From: Coriobacteriia bacterium
Lineage (GTDB): Bacteria > Actinomycetota > Coriobacteriia > WRKU01 > WQUG01
Assembly: GCA_009785705.1 (NCBI GenBank)
Contig: WQVS01000001.1
Coordinates: 45,486 to 109,485 of the forward strand
DNA: 64,000 nucleotides
Reading direction: 5' to 3'
The translations under genes were made by a program, and so were the position numbers. This document shows positions 1-8,650 of this stretch, piece after piece. Numbering within the stretch: the first letter of the stretch is position 1; every line of letters starts with the position of its first letter. The notes below the pieces were generated by a model. The model saw only the letters and a list, made by a program, of their open reading frames with translations. It was not told the DNA's origin and did not search any database.

Positions 1-2339
1 CTGATATTGCGCTCTTCGGTGGAATCATCAACTACCTTCTGCAAAATGACCTGTACAACAGATCTTATGTAGAAGAATATACAAACGCATCGTATCTTGT
101 TAATCCAGAATATGACTTCTCAGACGGTATGTTCAGTGGATTTTCAGGGGAAGAAGGTCCAGCAGCCTACGATAGAGCTAGCTGGAGCTATCAAATTGAA
201 GGTACGACAGAATGGGATACCTCAGAAGACGGACAATATGCCTGGGTAGCAGGTGAGGGTGTGCCAGAATTTACGACACCCGCTGTACCTGAGGTTAAAA
301 AAGATCCCAGCATGCAAGACCCAAACTGCGTTATGCAGCTCATGAAAAAGCACTATGAGCGCTACACGCCAGAAACGGTGTCACGTACCGTCGGTATGTC
401 AGAATCAGATTTCTTGGAAATCTGTGAAATCTACGCAAGTACTGCAGCAGATGACCGTAGCCTAAATTGGCTGTATGCCATGGGTATTACTCAACATTCA
501 AAGGGCTCGCAAAATGTACGCGCGAAATCAATGATTCAATTGTTGCTGGGCAACATGGGTATTGCTGGTGGTGGTATTGCAGCACTACGTGGTAAGTGCA
601 ATATTCAAGGTTCAACAGACTTTGGTCTACTGCACAACATTTTGCCTGGTTATAATCCTGTGCCATCAGAGGGTGGAACGCCTACTCTGCGTGCCTATAA
701 TGAGGGCACAGCACACAGCGGATTCTGGGCAAATAGACCACGTTTCATAGTGTCAAAACTCAAAGAATTCTGGGGCGACCATGCAACGATAGACAATGAT
801 TACTGCTTTGACTATCTGCCAAAGCTCGGCTCAAAGACAAACTACTCCTTCATGGAAATCTTCGAGGAAGCACATGCGGGCAAAATCAAAGGCCTTTTCT
901 CTTGGGGTATGAATCCTGTAGTAGGTGGACCGAACTCTAATCGTACTCGTGGTGGTCTTGCAAAACTTGATTGGCTAGTCAGTGTTGATGTCTTTGAGAA
1001 TGACACCTCTAACTTCTGGTCAGTACCACTTGAAGAGGGTGGAGAAGCGACTCCGGAAAGTATCGATACAGAAGTATTCTTGCTTCCAGCAGCTTCACAC
1101 ATTGAATCAGAGGGAACCATCACTAACTCTGGCCGTTGGGCACAGTGGCGTTATGCTGCCCTTAATCCCATAGGTGAAGCCTTGCGTGACGGTGAAATCA
1201 TGACCCGTCTTTTCCGCGCTTATCAAGAGGTCTATGCAGAGGGTGGAGTATTTCCAGACCCCATCATGAACTTGACCTGGGATTATGTTGATGAAAATGG
1301 AAACTTTGATTCGCGTAGAGTTGCTCAGGCAATTAACGGTTACACCGTTGAAGATAGACAGCTGCTTTCTGGCTTTGGTCAACTGCAGGCAAACGGTACG
1401 ACAGCCTGTATGAACTGGATTTACTCTGGCTATTACAGTAACAATGAAGATCCCTTGAATCCTGCTGTTCAGCCTTGCGGTGCACGCGATGCAAGTGATA
1501 GAACGGTATCAGGACTTGGGGGCGGACTAAAGCAGTTCCCGCAATGGGCTTTTGCTTGGCCACTTAATCGTCGTATTGTATACAACCGTGCTTCGACGCA
1601 TAAGGACACAGGACTTGCACGTAATCCTGAAAGAATCCTCGTGCAGTGGAACGGAAACAATTGGGATAGAAACGACGTGCCAGACTTTGCTTTCCAGAGA
1701 CCCGTGGGTACTGACCCAGTGATAGGGGAACCGACCTTTGAGGGAATCCATCCAGAAAACTGTCCTGCCTTCTTTATGAACGCAGAGTATGTTGCGCGCC
1801 TCTTTGCGCCTGGCATGGTCGATGGACCCTTTGCAGAGCATTATGAACCCTACGAATCTCCCATCAATAATCCGCTGTCAGGACGCCAAAACATTCCTAC
1901 GGCACTTGTTTTCGAAGAAGCAAGCAGACTAGGCACTGCAAGCGAGTTCCCCATTGTCGCAACGACTTGGCGTGTAGTAGAGCATTGGCAGAGTGGTACC
2001 ATTACCCGAAATTTGCCTTATCTAGGCGAAGCTATGCCGCACATGTTTGTTGAAATTTCTGAAGAGCTTGCTGAGGAAAAGGGCATCTCAACAGGGGACA
2101 GGGTAGAGGTCTTTAACAATCGAGGAGTCGTTGAAGTATATGCCATGGTGACAAAGCGCATGAAGACCTTGAAGGTTGACGGCAAAAATGTTCACCAACT
2201 AGGCATGCCTTGGCACTGGGGTCAGGTTGGCATGGCTCGCGGGGCAAGTGCAAATACGCTTACACCGAGCGTAGGAGACGGAAATACCTTTATCCCGGAA
2301 TACAAAGCATTCCTGGTAGATATCAGGAAGGTGGGGTGA
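1..2339 (+). CDS. fdnG: Formate dehydrogenase alpha (catalytic) subunit, 3' part
   Basis: This is the C-terminal part of a molybdopterin-dependent formate dehydrogenase large subunit, which oxidises formate to CO2. The frame is open from base 3, so the gene starts upstream of the window. The N-terminal Tat signal, [4Fe-4S] ligands and active-site Cys or Sec are therefore not visible, and no in-frame TGA occurs before the stop. The visible part resembles FdnG-type enzymes from the middle of the protein onward: INYLLQND, YVEEYTNASYLVNPEY and HYERYTPETVSR match that family, and the molydopterin dinucleotide-binding C-terminal domain follows (THVEISEELAEE-like region, then PWHWGQVGMARGASANTLTP). 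The beta and gamma subunits follow directly, which supports a membrane-bound FdnGHI-type complex. Family assignment is secure. The exact electron acceptor is unknown. Confidence 0.93.
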   Translation, partial: DIALFGGIINYLLQNDLYNRSYVEEYTNASYLVNPEYDFSDGMFSGFSGEEGPAAYDRASWSYQIEGTTEWDTSEDGQYAWVAGEGVPEFTTPAVPEVKKDPSMQDPNCVMQLMKKHYERYTPETVSRTVGMSESDFLEICEIYASTAADDRSLNWLYAMGITQHSKGSQNVRAKSMIQLLLGNMGIAGGGIAALRGKCNIQGSTDFGLLHNILPGYNPVPSEGGTPTLRAYNEGTAHSGFWANRPRFIVSKLKEFWGDHATIDNDYCFDYLPKLGSKTNYSFMEIFEEAHAGKIKGLFSWGMNPVVGGPNSNRTRGGLAKLDWLVSVDVFENDTSNFWSVPLEEGGEATPESIDTEVFLLPAASHIESEGTITNSGRWAQWRYAALNPIGEALRDGEIMTRLFRAYQEVYAEGGVFPDPIMNLTWDYVDENGNFDSRRVAQAINGYTVEDRQLLSGFGQLQANGTTACMNWIYSGYYSNNEDPLNPAVQPCGARDASDRTVSGLGGGLKQFPQWAFAWPLNRRIVYNRASTHKDTGLARNPERILVQWNGNNWDRNDVPDFAFQRPVGTDPVIGEPTFEGIHPENCPAFFMNAEYVARLFAPGMVDGPFAEHYEPYESPINNPLSGRQNIPTALVFEEASRLGTASEFPIVATTWRVVEHWQSGTITRNLPYLGEAMPHMFVEISEELAEEKGISTGDRVEVFNNRGVVEVYAMVTKRMKTLKVDGKNVHQLGMPWHWGQVGMARGASANTLTPSVGDGNTFIPEYKAFLVDIRKVG

Positions 2340-2344
2340 TGTAG

Positions 2345-3304
2345 ATGGCTAGTAGTATAGCGATTTTATTTGATGCTTCAAAATGTACCGGCTGCAAGGG
2401 CTGTCAGGTTGCTTGTAAGCAATGGAACCAACTTCCCGCACCGCTGGACTTCGGTGACGCACCCTTTTCTGGGTCCTATGAATCTCCTGCGGAGAACTCG
2501 GGTGATACGTGGCTTAGGGTAACTTTTGATGAGATTGAACCCAGAGAAGACGAAGTAACGATTGCCTTTGGTAGAGACGCCTGTAGACATTGTGCGGATG
2601 CGCCCTGTGTTAGCGTCTGCTCTTCAGGGGCATGCCACAAAACCAGTAATGGTGCTGTAGCTATTGATTCATCGAAGTGCTTTGGTTGCCAGTATTGCAT
2701 CGCAGCCTGTCCCTTTGATTCGCCAAAGTTTTGTGAGCGCGAGAAAAAGGCTAAGAAGTGCAGTCTTTGTCAGGACCGTTTGCAAAATGGACTTACTCCC
2801 TCGTGCATGAAGTCATGTACAGCAGACGCACTTGATTTTGGGGCAAGGTCAGACATGATTGCAAAGGCTCAAAGAAGGGCACTGGAAATCAAGTCAAAGT
2901 TCCCCAATGTTGAAGTCTATGGCGTTAATCAAATGGGTGGTCTCGGAGTAATCTCCATCCTTCCCTTTGGGGCGGACAGCCACAGAGAAATGGTGAACCC
3001 GCAAGCACCGCTTATGACACAGATAGGGAACATGCTTCCTACTGTGGCAGGCGTAGGTGTTCTAGGTGCTTTAGGAGTAACAGCACTGGCCTTTATGGGT
3101 GGTCGTGGTTCAGGTTACAGCGAAGAGCAGTACACCTATGACAATGTTCGCAGGGTTACCTGTGATGGTGGTAAGCCCATGGATCCTAATGCTCCTATTG
3201 TGAAACTTGGATTGAAAAAAGAAGAGAAGGCCGACACAAAAGAAGTTAAAGCAAGCAAGAAGACGGTAAAGGCTTCCGAAGGTGAGGTGAAGAAAAATGA
3301 CTAG
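2345..3304 (+). CDS. fdnH: Formate dehydrogenase beta subunit (four-cluster ferredoxin)
   Basis: Electron-transfer subunit that passes electrons from the alpha subunit to the cytochrome b subunit. Four cysteine groups typical of FdnH-type proteins are visible: CTGCKGCQVACKQWN at the N-terminus, CRHCADAPCVSVC, CFGCQYCIAACPF and CSLCQDRLQ followed by CMKSC. Near residues 230-250 a hydrophobic stretch (VAGVGVLGALGVTALAF) is the expected single membrane anchor. The Lys/Glu-rich C-terminal tail after it is longer than usual (319 residues against about 290 in E. coli FdnH). The start has a GGTGGGG ribosome-binding sequence and lies 5 bases after the alpha stop, so the genes are co-transcribed. The end overlaps the gamma gene by 8 bases. 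Confidence 0.93.
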   Translation: MASSIAILFDASKCTGCKGCQVACKQWNQLPAPLDFGDAPFSGSYESPAENSGDTWLRVTFDEIEPREDEVTIAFGRDACRHCADAPCVSVCSSGACHKTSNGAVAIDSSKCFGCQYCIAACPFDSPKFCEREKKAKKCSLCQDRLQNGLTPSCMKSCTADALDFGARSDMIAKAQRRALEIKSKFPNVEVYGVNQMGGLGVISILPFGADSHREMVNPQAPLMTQIGNMLPTVAGVGVLGALGVTALAFMGGRGSGYSEEQYTYDNVRRVTCDGGKPMDPNAPIVKLGLKKEEKADTKEVKASKKTVKASEGEVKKND

Positions 3305-3974
3305 GTATATTAGACGTCATAATTTCTGGGCTCGCTTCGTGCATTGGGCATATGCCGTTTTTGGTATTGTTTTGCTTATTACAGGCCTAGCTCTTTTCGT
3401 GCCAGGATTAGGTAAGGTTTTAGGGTTTGAAGTTTTGCAGGCCTCATCTTGGGTGCACAGAATTGTGGGAATCCTTTTTGTAGCAGTGCCGATTATTGGT
3501 TACCTTGCAAAGCCCAGCAACTTGAAGCACATTTTCCAAAATCTGTTCCGCAGGTGGGATAAGGATGATGTTGACTTCATGAAGTTCTTCCCGCTTTACC
3601 TGTTTAATCCTAAAAAGTACCATATGCCAAAGCAGCACTATATTAAGTCAGGACAAAGAGCATCTGACATTGTTATGTACCTGCTTATCTTGATATTTAT
3701 GATTTCTGGTGTCTTGATGCTTATCGGTACGGGCATTCTTCCTGTGTGGATTTTCGCTATTGCGAAGTTTGCTCATCAGATTGCCTTTGTTATCTTTGCC
3801 ATTCTTTTGGTGGTGCACATCTTCTTGGGTGCAGGAATCTTCCAGCCTTATCGCCGCTTGCCGCGCGGTATGTTCGGAGACGGACTTGTTTCAGAGTCTG
3901 ATGCGCTGTATCACTGGGGTCACTGGGCAGAGGAAGAGCTTGCCAGTGGCGAAAATGTTGTAGAAAAGTCTTAA
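3297..3974 (+). CDS. fdnI: Formate dehydrogenase gamma subunit (cytochrome b)
   Basis: Membrane dihaem cytochrome b subunit of the FdnI type, which should pass electrons from the beta subunit to the quinone pool. It begins with the typical RHNFWARFVHWAYAVFG segment, in which the His residues are candidate haem ligands, and has four hydrophobic segments (about residues 12-34, 50-68, 120-140 and 155-175). Further His residues occur in WVHRIVGI and in AHQIAFVIFAILLVVHIF, matching the ligand pattern of this family. At 225 residues the length is normal. The start codon lies inside the end of the beta gene, indicating translational coupling. A strong hairpin lies about 65 bases after the stop. Confidence 0.92.
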   Translation: MTRYIRRHNFWARFVHWAYAVFGIVLLITGLALFVPGLGKVLGFEVLQASSWVHRIVGILFVAVPIIGYLAKPSNLKHIFQNLFRRWDKDDVDFMKFFPLYLFNPKKYHMPKQHYIKSGQRASDIVMYLLILIFMISGVLMLIGTGILPVWIFAIAKFAHQIAFVIFAILLVVHIFLGAGIFQPYRRLPRGMFGDGLVSESDALYHWGHWAEEELASGENVVEKS

Positions 3975-4038
3975 GTGTTTGTTGGTGGCTGCTAGAGTCA
4001 CAGACAGCAGGCAACTAGCTTAAGTTTTTCTGAAGTGT

Positions 4039-4073
4039 GCGGGTCACTGAGTCCTACCTTCTTAGTGACCCGC
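4039..4073 (+). terminator. Strong hairpin after fdh genes, no T-run
   Basis: Bases 4039-4051 pair with 4061-4073 over 13 positions (ten perfect outer pairs, then one G-U, then two more), with a 9-base loop. It lies between the fdh subunit genes and fdhE. No T-tract follows, so it is not a canonical intrinsic terminator. It may be a 3' stabilising or processing hairpin, or an attenuator in front of fdhE. Confidence 0.55.
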
Positions 4074-4091
4074 CTGTCGAGAGGGGCGCAT

Positions 4092-4637
4092 GTGATTGTC
4101 CAAACAGACATAGATTCGATTAAGAGATATCGCGATAGACTAGGTGAAGAACTGTATGAACATCTAGCCGAATTGTGGTTTGAAAGTGAGAAAAATCCTG
4201 ACCTACAGACAGAGAAGAGCATCGGGAAGTCAGATGTCACTGAGTCAGCCCCAGTGGACTTTGCTGCTGAAAAAGGTGACTGTCCTCTCTGTGGTTATGG
4301 AGCAGAGATGGGAATATTGCTTGACTCAGGAAAAGAGACTGAGGGAAGTGCGCGAAAGCTGTGGTGTGCCTACTGCGAGCACGTGTGGAATTATGAAAGA
4401 ATTCGCTGTACGCGTTGCGGAACGCGTAACCAGGACGCTTTGAGCTATCACTTTGACGAAGATGATAGTGCACGCAGAATTTACTACTGTAGTGAATGTC
4501 AGGGAACCCAGAAGGTTCTTAATGAAAAGGACTTAGAAAATCCAGCAGAGGTTGACCTGCGTCTTGAGGGCATTTTGATGGAAGGCCTTGAGCAGGCTGT
4601 GCAAGAACACTGTGCCGACAAAAGAGGAGCCGATTAA
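4092..4637 (+). CDS. fdhE: FdhE-like formate dehydrogenase accessory protein
   Basis: FdhE proteins are cytoplasmic factors needed to mature Tat-exported formate dehydrogenases. The protein has the family's four CxxC pairs: CPLCG, CAYC, CTRCG and CSEC, in two closely spaced sets, probably binding iron or zinc. It is short (182 residues against about 300 in E. coli), lacking most of the N-terminal domain. I chose the GTG at 4092 because GAGAGGGG lies just upstream. An earlier GTG at 4035 would put the strong hairpin inside the coding region. It sits directly behind the fdh subunit genes and 4 bases before mobB, which fits its role. Confidence 0.8.
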   Translation: MIVQTDIDSIKRYRDRLGEELYEHLAELWFESEKNPDLQTEKSIGKSDVTESAPVDFAAEKGDCPLCGYGAEMGILLDSGKETEGSARKLWCAYCEHVWNYERIRCTRCGTRNQDALSYHFDEDDSARRIYYCSECQGTQKVLNEKDLENPAEVDLRLEGILMEGLEQAVQEHCADKRGAD

Positions 4638-4641
4638 GGCC

Positions 4642-5190
4642 GTGGCAGAAAATGGTAGCGATAGAATGATTCCTGTTATTTCGCTGGTGGGGCGTAAAAA
4701 TTCTGGTAAAACCACCTTTATCTCGTCTCTGATACCGTTGCTTGAAGCAAGGGGTTTTAGAGTCGCCTGTGTCAAACAGCACAAGCATGATGTGCCTGTT
4801 GACATTGTAGGTAAAGATTCTTGGCTGTATTCTCAGGCTGGTGCAAGTTGTTCGATTATGTCGACATCAAAGCAGTTATCGCTGGTGCACCAGCGTGAAC
4901 AGATGGCAGACCTTGAAGAGTTATCCTGTATTGCTGCCCAATCAGGATGTAACATCTTGCTGGCTGAAAGCTTTAACAGCTCTCCCTGTATCCGGGGGGT
5001 AGAGCGCTATGTAATCGCGCGGAAGGAAAGGCTTGAAGAGCCTCGTTTTTCGCCTGAGCAATGTAGCGGAATAATCAGTGATGACCCTGTTCTTGCTGAG
5101 CAGTGGAGACAGGCAGGAAGTCTTGTGTTTGAGCTGAATGAAGTAGAAAGTTTCGCAAATTTCCTCTGCGAAGAATACGGCACCTATTAA
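4642..5190 (+). CDS. mobB: MobB-like molybdopterin-guanine dinucleotide biosynthesis GTPase
   Basis: MobB is a P-loop GTP-binding adaptor that assists MobA in attaching GMP to molybdopterin, the cofactor form used by formate dehydrogenase. The N-terminus holds SLVGRKNSGKTTFISSLI, a Walker A motif in the position typical of MobB, followed by VACVKQHKHD, matching the conserved VKH-type motif of the family. The 3' part (LLAESFN, then a PCIRGVERYVIARK-like stretch) also fits. The GTG at 4642 has AGAGGAG about 12 bases upstream. The ATG at 4666 is the alternative and lacks a good ribosome site. Placement right after fdhE indicates a cofactor role for the formate dehydrogenase. Confidence 0.85.
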   Translation: MAENGSDRMIPVISLVGRKNSGKTTFISSLIPLLEARGFRVACVKQHKHDVPVDIVGKDSWLYSQAGASCSIMSTSKQLSLVHQREQMADLEELSCIAAQSGCNILLAESFNSSPCIRGVERYVIARKERLEEPRFSPEQCSGIISDDPVLAEQWRQAGSLVFELNEVESFANFLCEEYGTY

Positions 5191-5224
5191 AGCTCATTTT
5201 GCAACTTAAAGGGAGGTTTGCGAA

Positions 5225-5260
5225 ATGGATGTTTTGAGGCGCCTTTTCAATACATCCTAA
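5225..5260 (+). other. Possible 11-residue leader ORF
   Basis: An ATG at 5225 preceded by AAAGGGAGG at a plausible distance opens an 11-codon frame (MDVLRRLFNTS) ending at TAA 5258-5260, in the gap between mobB and the cytochrome gene. The good ribosome site is the only support. It could be a leader peptide or chance. Confidence 0.15.
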
Positions 5261-5380
5261 ATATCCCTGTTTTCATAAAAAATGCGCACTACAACGCTTG
5301 TCCCCGTAGATAATGTCTAGTAAACTTGTCCGTAATATGTGTTGTCATGAAAATGAAGCGTACGATATGGGGAAGATGCT

Positions 5381-6694
5381 ATGAAGTTAGTTCATGCACT
5401 GATTGATGCGTTTAGGAACAGTCGAACTAGGGCCAGAGCAATCATTTGGCTCGGAACAGTTATGACTGCGCTTATGCTTGTAGTTGCCTTAGGTGTTAGT
5501 GTTACTACTACCTATTGGTTCTGCGCAGCAGTATGTCACTATCCACAATGGGATACGGTGACCTCTTACGATAATTCAACTCACACAGGTGTTGCCTGTA
5601 TTGCTTGTCACAAGCAGCCAGGTGGAGATCCAATCTCATTCCTTCTCTTTAAAGTTGAAGCTCTTCTAAAGATGCCTCCATCAATTGCGGGAACAGTAGA
5701 GATACCACTCAATCCGCTGAGTGATCTCGCCATGAATCCGGCAAAACAGCCCAGTAAATACTGTACTCAGTGTCACAGGATGGAGAACCGCGGTGGACTT
5801 AATCAGCGCGGCGAAACCAACACAAGTGACGGCATTATCATGGATCACTGGGCACATACAGACTTAAACATCTCTTGTACTGCCTGTCACAACCGTGTAG
5901 GTCACTACCAAGGTGGCGACTGGGTGAATGTACATGAGCCTACAGAGTATGCTCCTGGTAGATTTAATCAACCTGATCACGATGACTTTATGCTAATGAC
6001 TGCTTGTTATCGCTGTCACCGCTTTGATGAGCATGACGGTCAGCTAGTAAGTACTCCTTATCCAATCGGTCAGTTCCCTGGTGCTACAGGTGAATGTTCA
6101 ATTTGTCACACGAGCTACTTTGACTTGATTCCTGACAATCACCGCGTACCTCGTTTTGTTGAAGATATCCATGGTCCTTGGGCAATGGAGATTGAAGAAA
6201 ATGTAAGAGACTTCATTGATGGTCCGCGCCCGACTTACAATGACCAAGTAAACAAAAACACAGATGTAGAGTCACTGGCACTGCGTGGTGTGCCTAATGT
6301 GCGTGCTATTAACTACTGCTATACCTGTCACACAACAAGATTCTGTGATGACTGCCATGGTGGAATCAGAATGCCTCACCCTGCTGGCTACTTCATGCAA
6401 CCACACGTTGATGATGCTAGAGATTATCCAGACAGTTGTGCAATCTGCCACGTAACGTCTGCTGTGAATGACACACAGGCAGCGACAGGCAACAGAGGAG
6501 AAATCACTGATGCTTCGACCTGTAGTGCTTGTCACCACGGATATCCAAACCTTGACTGGGACTTCGACACTGAAGTCAGCTGGGAATGGATTGGACACAT
6601 TCCTGCAACGCAACAGCTAGGTGCAACGGTCTGCTTCGACTGTCACTCGCCAACATCATGTGCTGTATGCCACGTAGGACTGAACCAAGACTAG
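5381..6694 (+). CDS. Membrane-anchored multihaem cytochrome c (11 CxxCH plus one CxxxCH)
   Basis: Multihaem c-type cytochrome of 437 residues with a NapC/NirT-like N-terminus. One membrane anchor lies at about residues 20-45, followed by the first haem region. Eleven standard CxxCH sites are visible: CIACH, CTQCH, CTACH, CYRCH, CSICH, CYTCH, CDDCH, CAICH, CSACH, CFDCH and CAVCH. The segment right after the anchor is CAAVCH (Cys48-His53), a CxxxCH spacing that would make twelve haems. The protein should face outward and move electrons between the quinone pool and a partner enzyme. No catalytic subunit is recognisable beside it, so the terminal acceptor is unknown. The 190-base upstream gap indicates its own promoter. 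It may draw on formate-derived electrons given its neighbours, which is inference. Confidence 0.88.
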   Translation: MKLVHALIDAFRNSRTRARAIIWLGTVMTALMLVVALGVSVTTTYWFCAAVCHYPQWDTVTSYDNSTHTGVACIACHKQPGGDPISFLLFKVEALLKMPPSIAGTVEIPLNPLSDLAMNPAKQPSKYCTQCHRMENRGGLNQRGETNTSDGIIMDHWAHTDLNISCTACHNRVGHYQGGDWVNVHEPTEYAPGRFNQPDHDDFMLMTACYRCHRFDEHDGQLVSTPYPIGQFPGATGECSICHTSYFDLIPDNHRVPRFVEDIHGPWAMEIEENVRDFIDGPRPTYNDQVNKNTDVESLALRGVPNVRAINYCYTCHTTRFCDDCHGGIRMPHPAGYFMQPHVDDARDYPDSCAICHVTSAVNDTQAATGNRGEITDASTCSACHHGYPNLDWDFDTEVSWEWIGHIPATQQLGATVCFDCHSPTSCAVCHVGLNQD

Positions 6695-6717
6695 AGACCG
6701 CTAGCTAATTCCACTGT

Positions 6718-6772
6718 AAGGGGGATAGGCGCCTACACTTCGGGACTTCCCGCACTGTAGGCGCCTTTTATT
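6718..6772 (+). promoter_or_regulatory. Hairpin between Shine-Dalgarno sequence and start codon
   Basis: AAGGGGG at 6718-6724 is followed by an 11-base perfect stem (6727-6737 with 6756-6766) that has a small GC-rich inner stem, then six bases and the ATG at 6773. The 3' arm followed by TTTATT also looks like an intrinsic terminator of the cytochrome gene. If folded, the hairpin brings the ribosome site to about 8 bases from the ATG. Confidence 0.6.
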
Positions 6773-8650
6773 ATGAGCTTCAAAACTTCACCAGATTTAG
6801 TACTGTTACACGCGCCATCGATTTATGATTTCCGTAAAAAGCCACAGATGTTTGGACCTATTTCAGACCTTGTGCCCTCAACACCCATTTTTGAAATATA
6901 TCCATTAGGACTTACCACTATTGGTGAATATTTAGAGCGCAATGGGCATACAGTGCGCTTATTCAATTTGGCAAACTTGATGCTGCAGAGCGAAAAGTTT
7001 GATGTTGAACGTTTCATCAGTAGACTTAATGCAAAGGCCTTTGGTCTTGCCTTGCACTGGATGCCGCACAGTCACGGTACCATTGAGATTGCACGCTTGC
7101 TTAAAAAGTATCACCCTGATGTACCCGTTATCTTTGGCGGTCTCTCTTCAAGCGTCTTTCACGAAGACCTGATTACTAACTATCCTTGTATTGACTACGT
7201 TTTCCGCGGAGACTCAACAGAAGAGCCTGTTCGCCGCTTGATGGAAGCCATCAAGGGCAGTAACGGTAAACCCTCTAATGAGACCTTGGCATCAATTCCT
7301 AATTTGACCTGGCGTGATAAGAGCGGCGATATGGTCGTAAATGAACTCAGCTTTGTGCCGCCAGATTTCAATGCGCCTTCTTTGGATTTCAGCTTCAACA
7401 TGAAGAGCGTTATTCGCGACCGTGACCTCTTTGGAGTTGTGCCTTACAAGCAGTGGATTAACTATCCCATGGCTGCAACTATATGTTGTCGTGGCTGTAC
7501 TCACAATTGCGTTACTTGTGGAGGGTCGCAGGCATCTTATCAAAAGCACTATAACCGAAGAAGAGTCGCCTATCGTGATCCAGAACTTATAGCGCGCGAT
7601 ATCGCACATGCGCAAAAATACATCCCTGGTGCAATTTTTGTCCTGAATGACTTTATGCAGGCAGGGGATGACTATGTCAAGGTGTTCATTGAGTCCTTGG
7701 GCAAGATCAACTTGCGTGCTCCCATTGGTTTTGAGGTGTTTACTCCGCCAGATGAGAAACTCTATGAACTGCTTGCTGCCAATCTCAACGATTGGACCAT
7801 CGAGGTTAGTGCAGAGAGTCACGACGATGAAATCCGTAAGCTCTTTGGTAAAGGGCACTACACGACTGCAGAGGTCGAAAAAAGCATCAAACAAGCCTTT
7901 GAATATGGTGCAACGCGCTTTGATTTGTACTATCTAATTGGTATTCCAGGTCAGAATGCTCAATCAGTTCTTGATAACGTTGATTATATTGGCAATCTGT
8001 ATGAGAGCCTTGATTACGATAAGCGCCTTATCAGTAATATTGCCGCTATGACACCCTTCCTGGATCCAGGCTCAATCGCTTATGATAATCCAGAAGAGCA
8101 TGGCTACAAGCTGCGAGCAACTACGGTAGAAGAACATCGCCAGTTGCTGGTACAGCCTTCATGGAAATATGTCATGAACTATGAAAGCATCCACTTGCCA
8201 CCAGATGAGCTCGTAGATGTTACCTATGAGGCAGGTCTACGTCTAAACGAAATGAAGCGCAAGTCAGGTCTTATTGATGACAAGACTGCAGATGAGGTTA
8301 AAAACCGCATTGAAGAAGCAAAGGTTTCTATGGCGCGTGTTGATGAGGTTATGCGTGACGCAGAACTGGCTACTCCAGAAGAGCGCGAAGCAAAGATTGG
8401 TGATTTGCGCCGTGAAATGGAAGAGCTATCTGAATCTACTATCTGCGAAAAGACAGAACTTCGCTGGCCTGTTAACTTCAGAATTTCTAACCTGTGGGAA
8501 TGCATCAAGATTTGGGTTGTAGAGAACGTAAAAAATATCTTAATCCCAGAGAAAAATCCTGCAGCATCTGCAATCCACGAAAAGTGGAGAACAGAGAAAG
8601 GTATTCCTACCATACAAGAATTACCTCAGGAAGTATCTGACGACCGCTAG
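6773..8650 (+). CDS. Radical SAM protein with cobalamin-binding-type N-terminal domain
   Basis: A 625-residue enzyme with two recognisable parts. The N-terminal region (about residues 10-170) has the B12-binding fold signature of this class: PLGLTTIGEYLERNGHTVRL, then VPVIFGGLSSSVF and DYVFRGDSTEEPVRRL. The radical SAM core starts near residue 235 with CTHNCVTC, the CxxxCxxC that ligates the [4Fe-4S] cluster, within CCRGCTHNCVTCGGS. The last 120 residues include a charged, probably coiled-coil segment. The opening DLVLLHAPSIYDFRK resembles the Ta0216-like B12/radical SAM family (TIGR04190), but I cannot confirm this, and the substrate is unknown. It follows the multihaem cytochrome, separated by the hairpin that overlaps its translation start. 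Confidence 0.85.
   Translation: MSFKTSPDLVLLHAPSIYDFRKKPQMFGPISDLVPSTPIFEIYPLGLTTIGEYLERNGHTVRLFNLANLMLQSEKFDVERFISRLNAKAFGLALHWMPHSHGTIEIARLLKKYHPDVPVIFGGLSSSVFHEDLITNYPCIDYVFRGDSTEEPVRRLMEAIKGSNGKPSNETLASIPNLTWRDKSGDMVVNELSFVPPDFNAPSLDFSFNMKSVIRDRDLFGVVPYKQWINYPMAATICCRGCTHNCVTCGGSQASYQKHYNRRRVAYRDPELIARDIAHAQKYIPGAIFVLNDFMQAGDDYVKVFIESLGKINLRAPIGFEVFTPPDEKLYELLAANLNDWTIEVSAESHDDEIRKLFGKGHYTTAEVEKSIKQAFEYGATRFDLYYLIGIPGQNAQSVLDNVDYIGNLYESLDYDKRLISNIAAMTPFLDPGSIAYDNPEEHGYKLRATTVEEHRQLLVQPSWKYVMNYESIHLPPDELVDVTYEAGLRLNEMKRKSGLIDDKTADEVKNRIEEAKVSMARVDEVMRDAELATPEEREAKIGDLRREMEELSESTICEKTELRWPVNFRISNLWECIKIWVVENVKNILIPEKNPAASAIHEKWRTEKGIPTIQELPQEVSDDR

Noticed and set aside
4039..4073. SECIS element for selenocysteine in formate dehydrogenase
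   Set aside because: It lies after the gamma subunit gene, far from any in-frame TGA, and the active-site region of the alpha subunit is outside the window.
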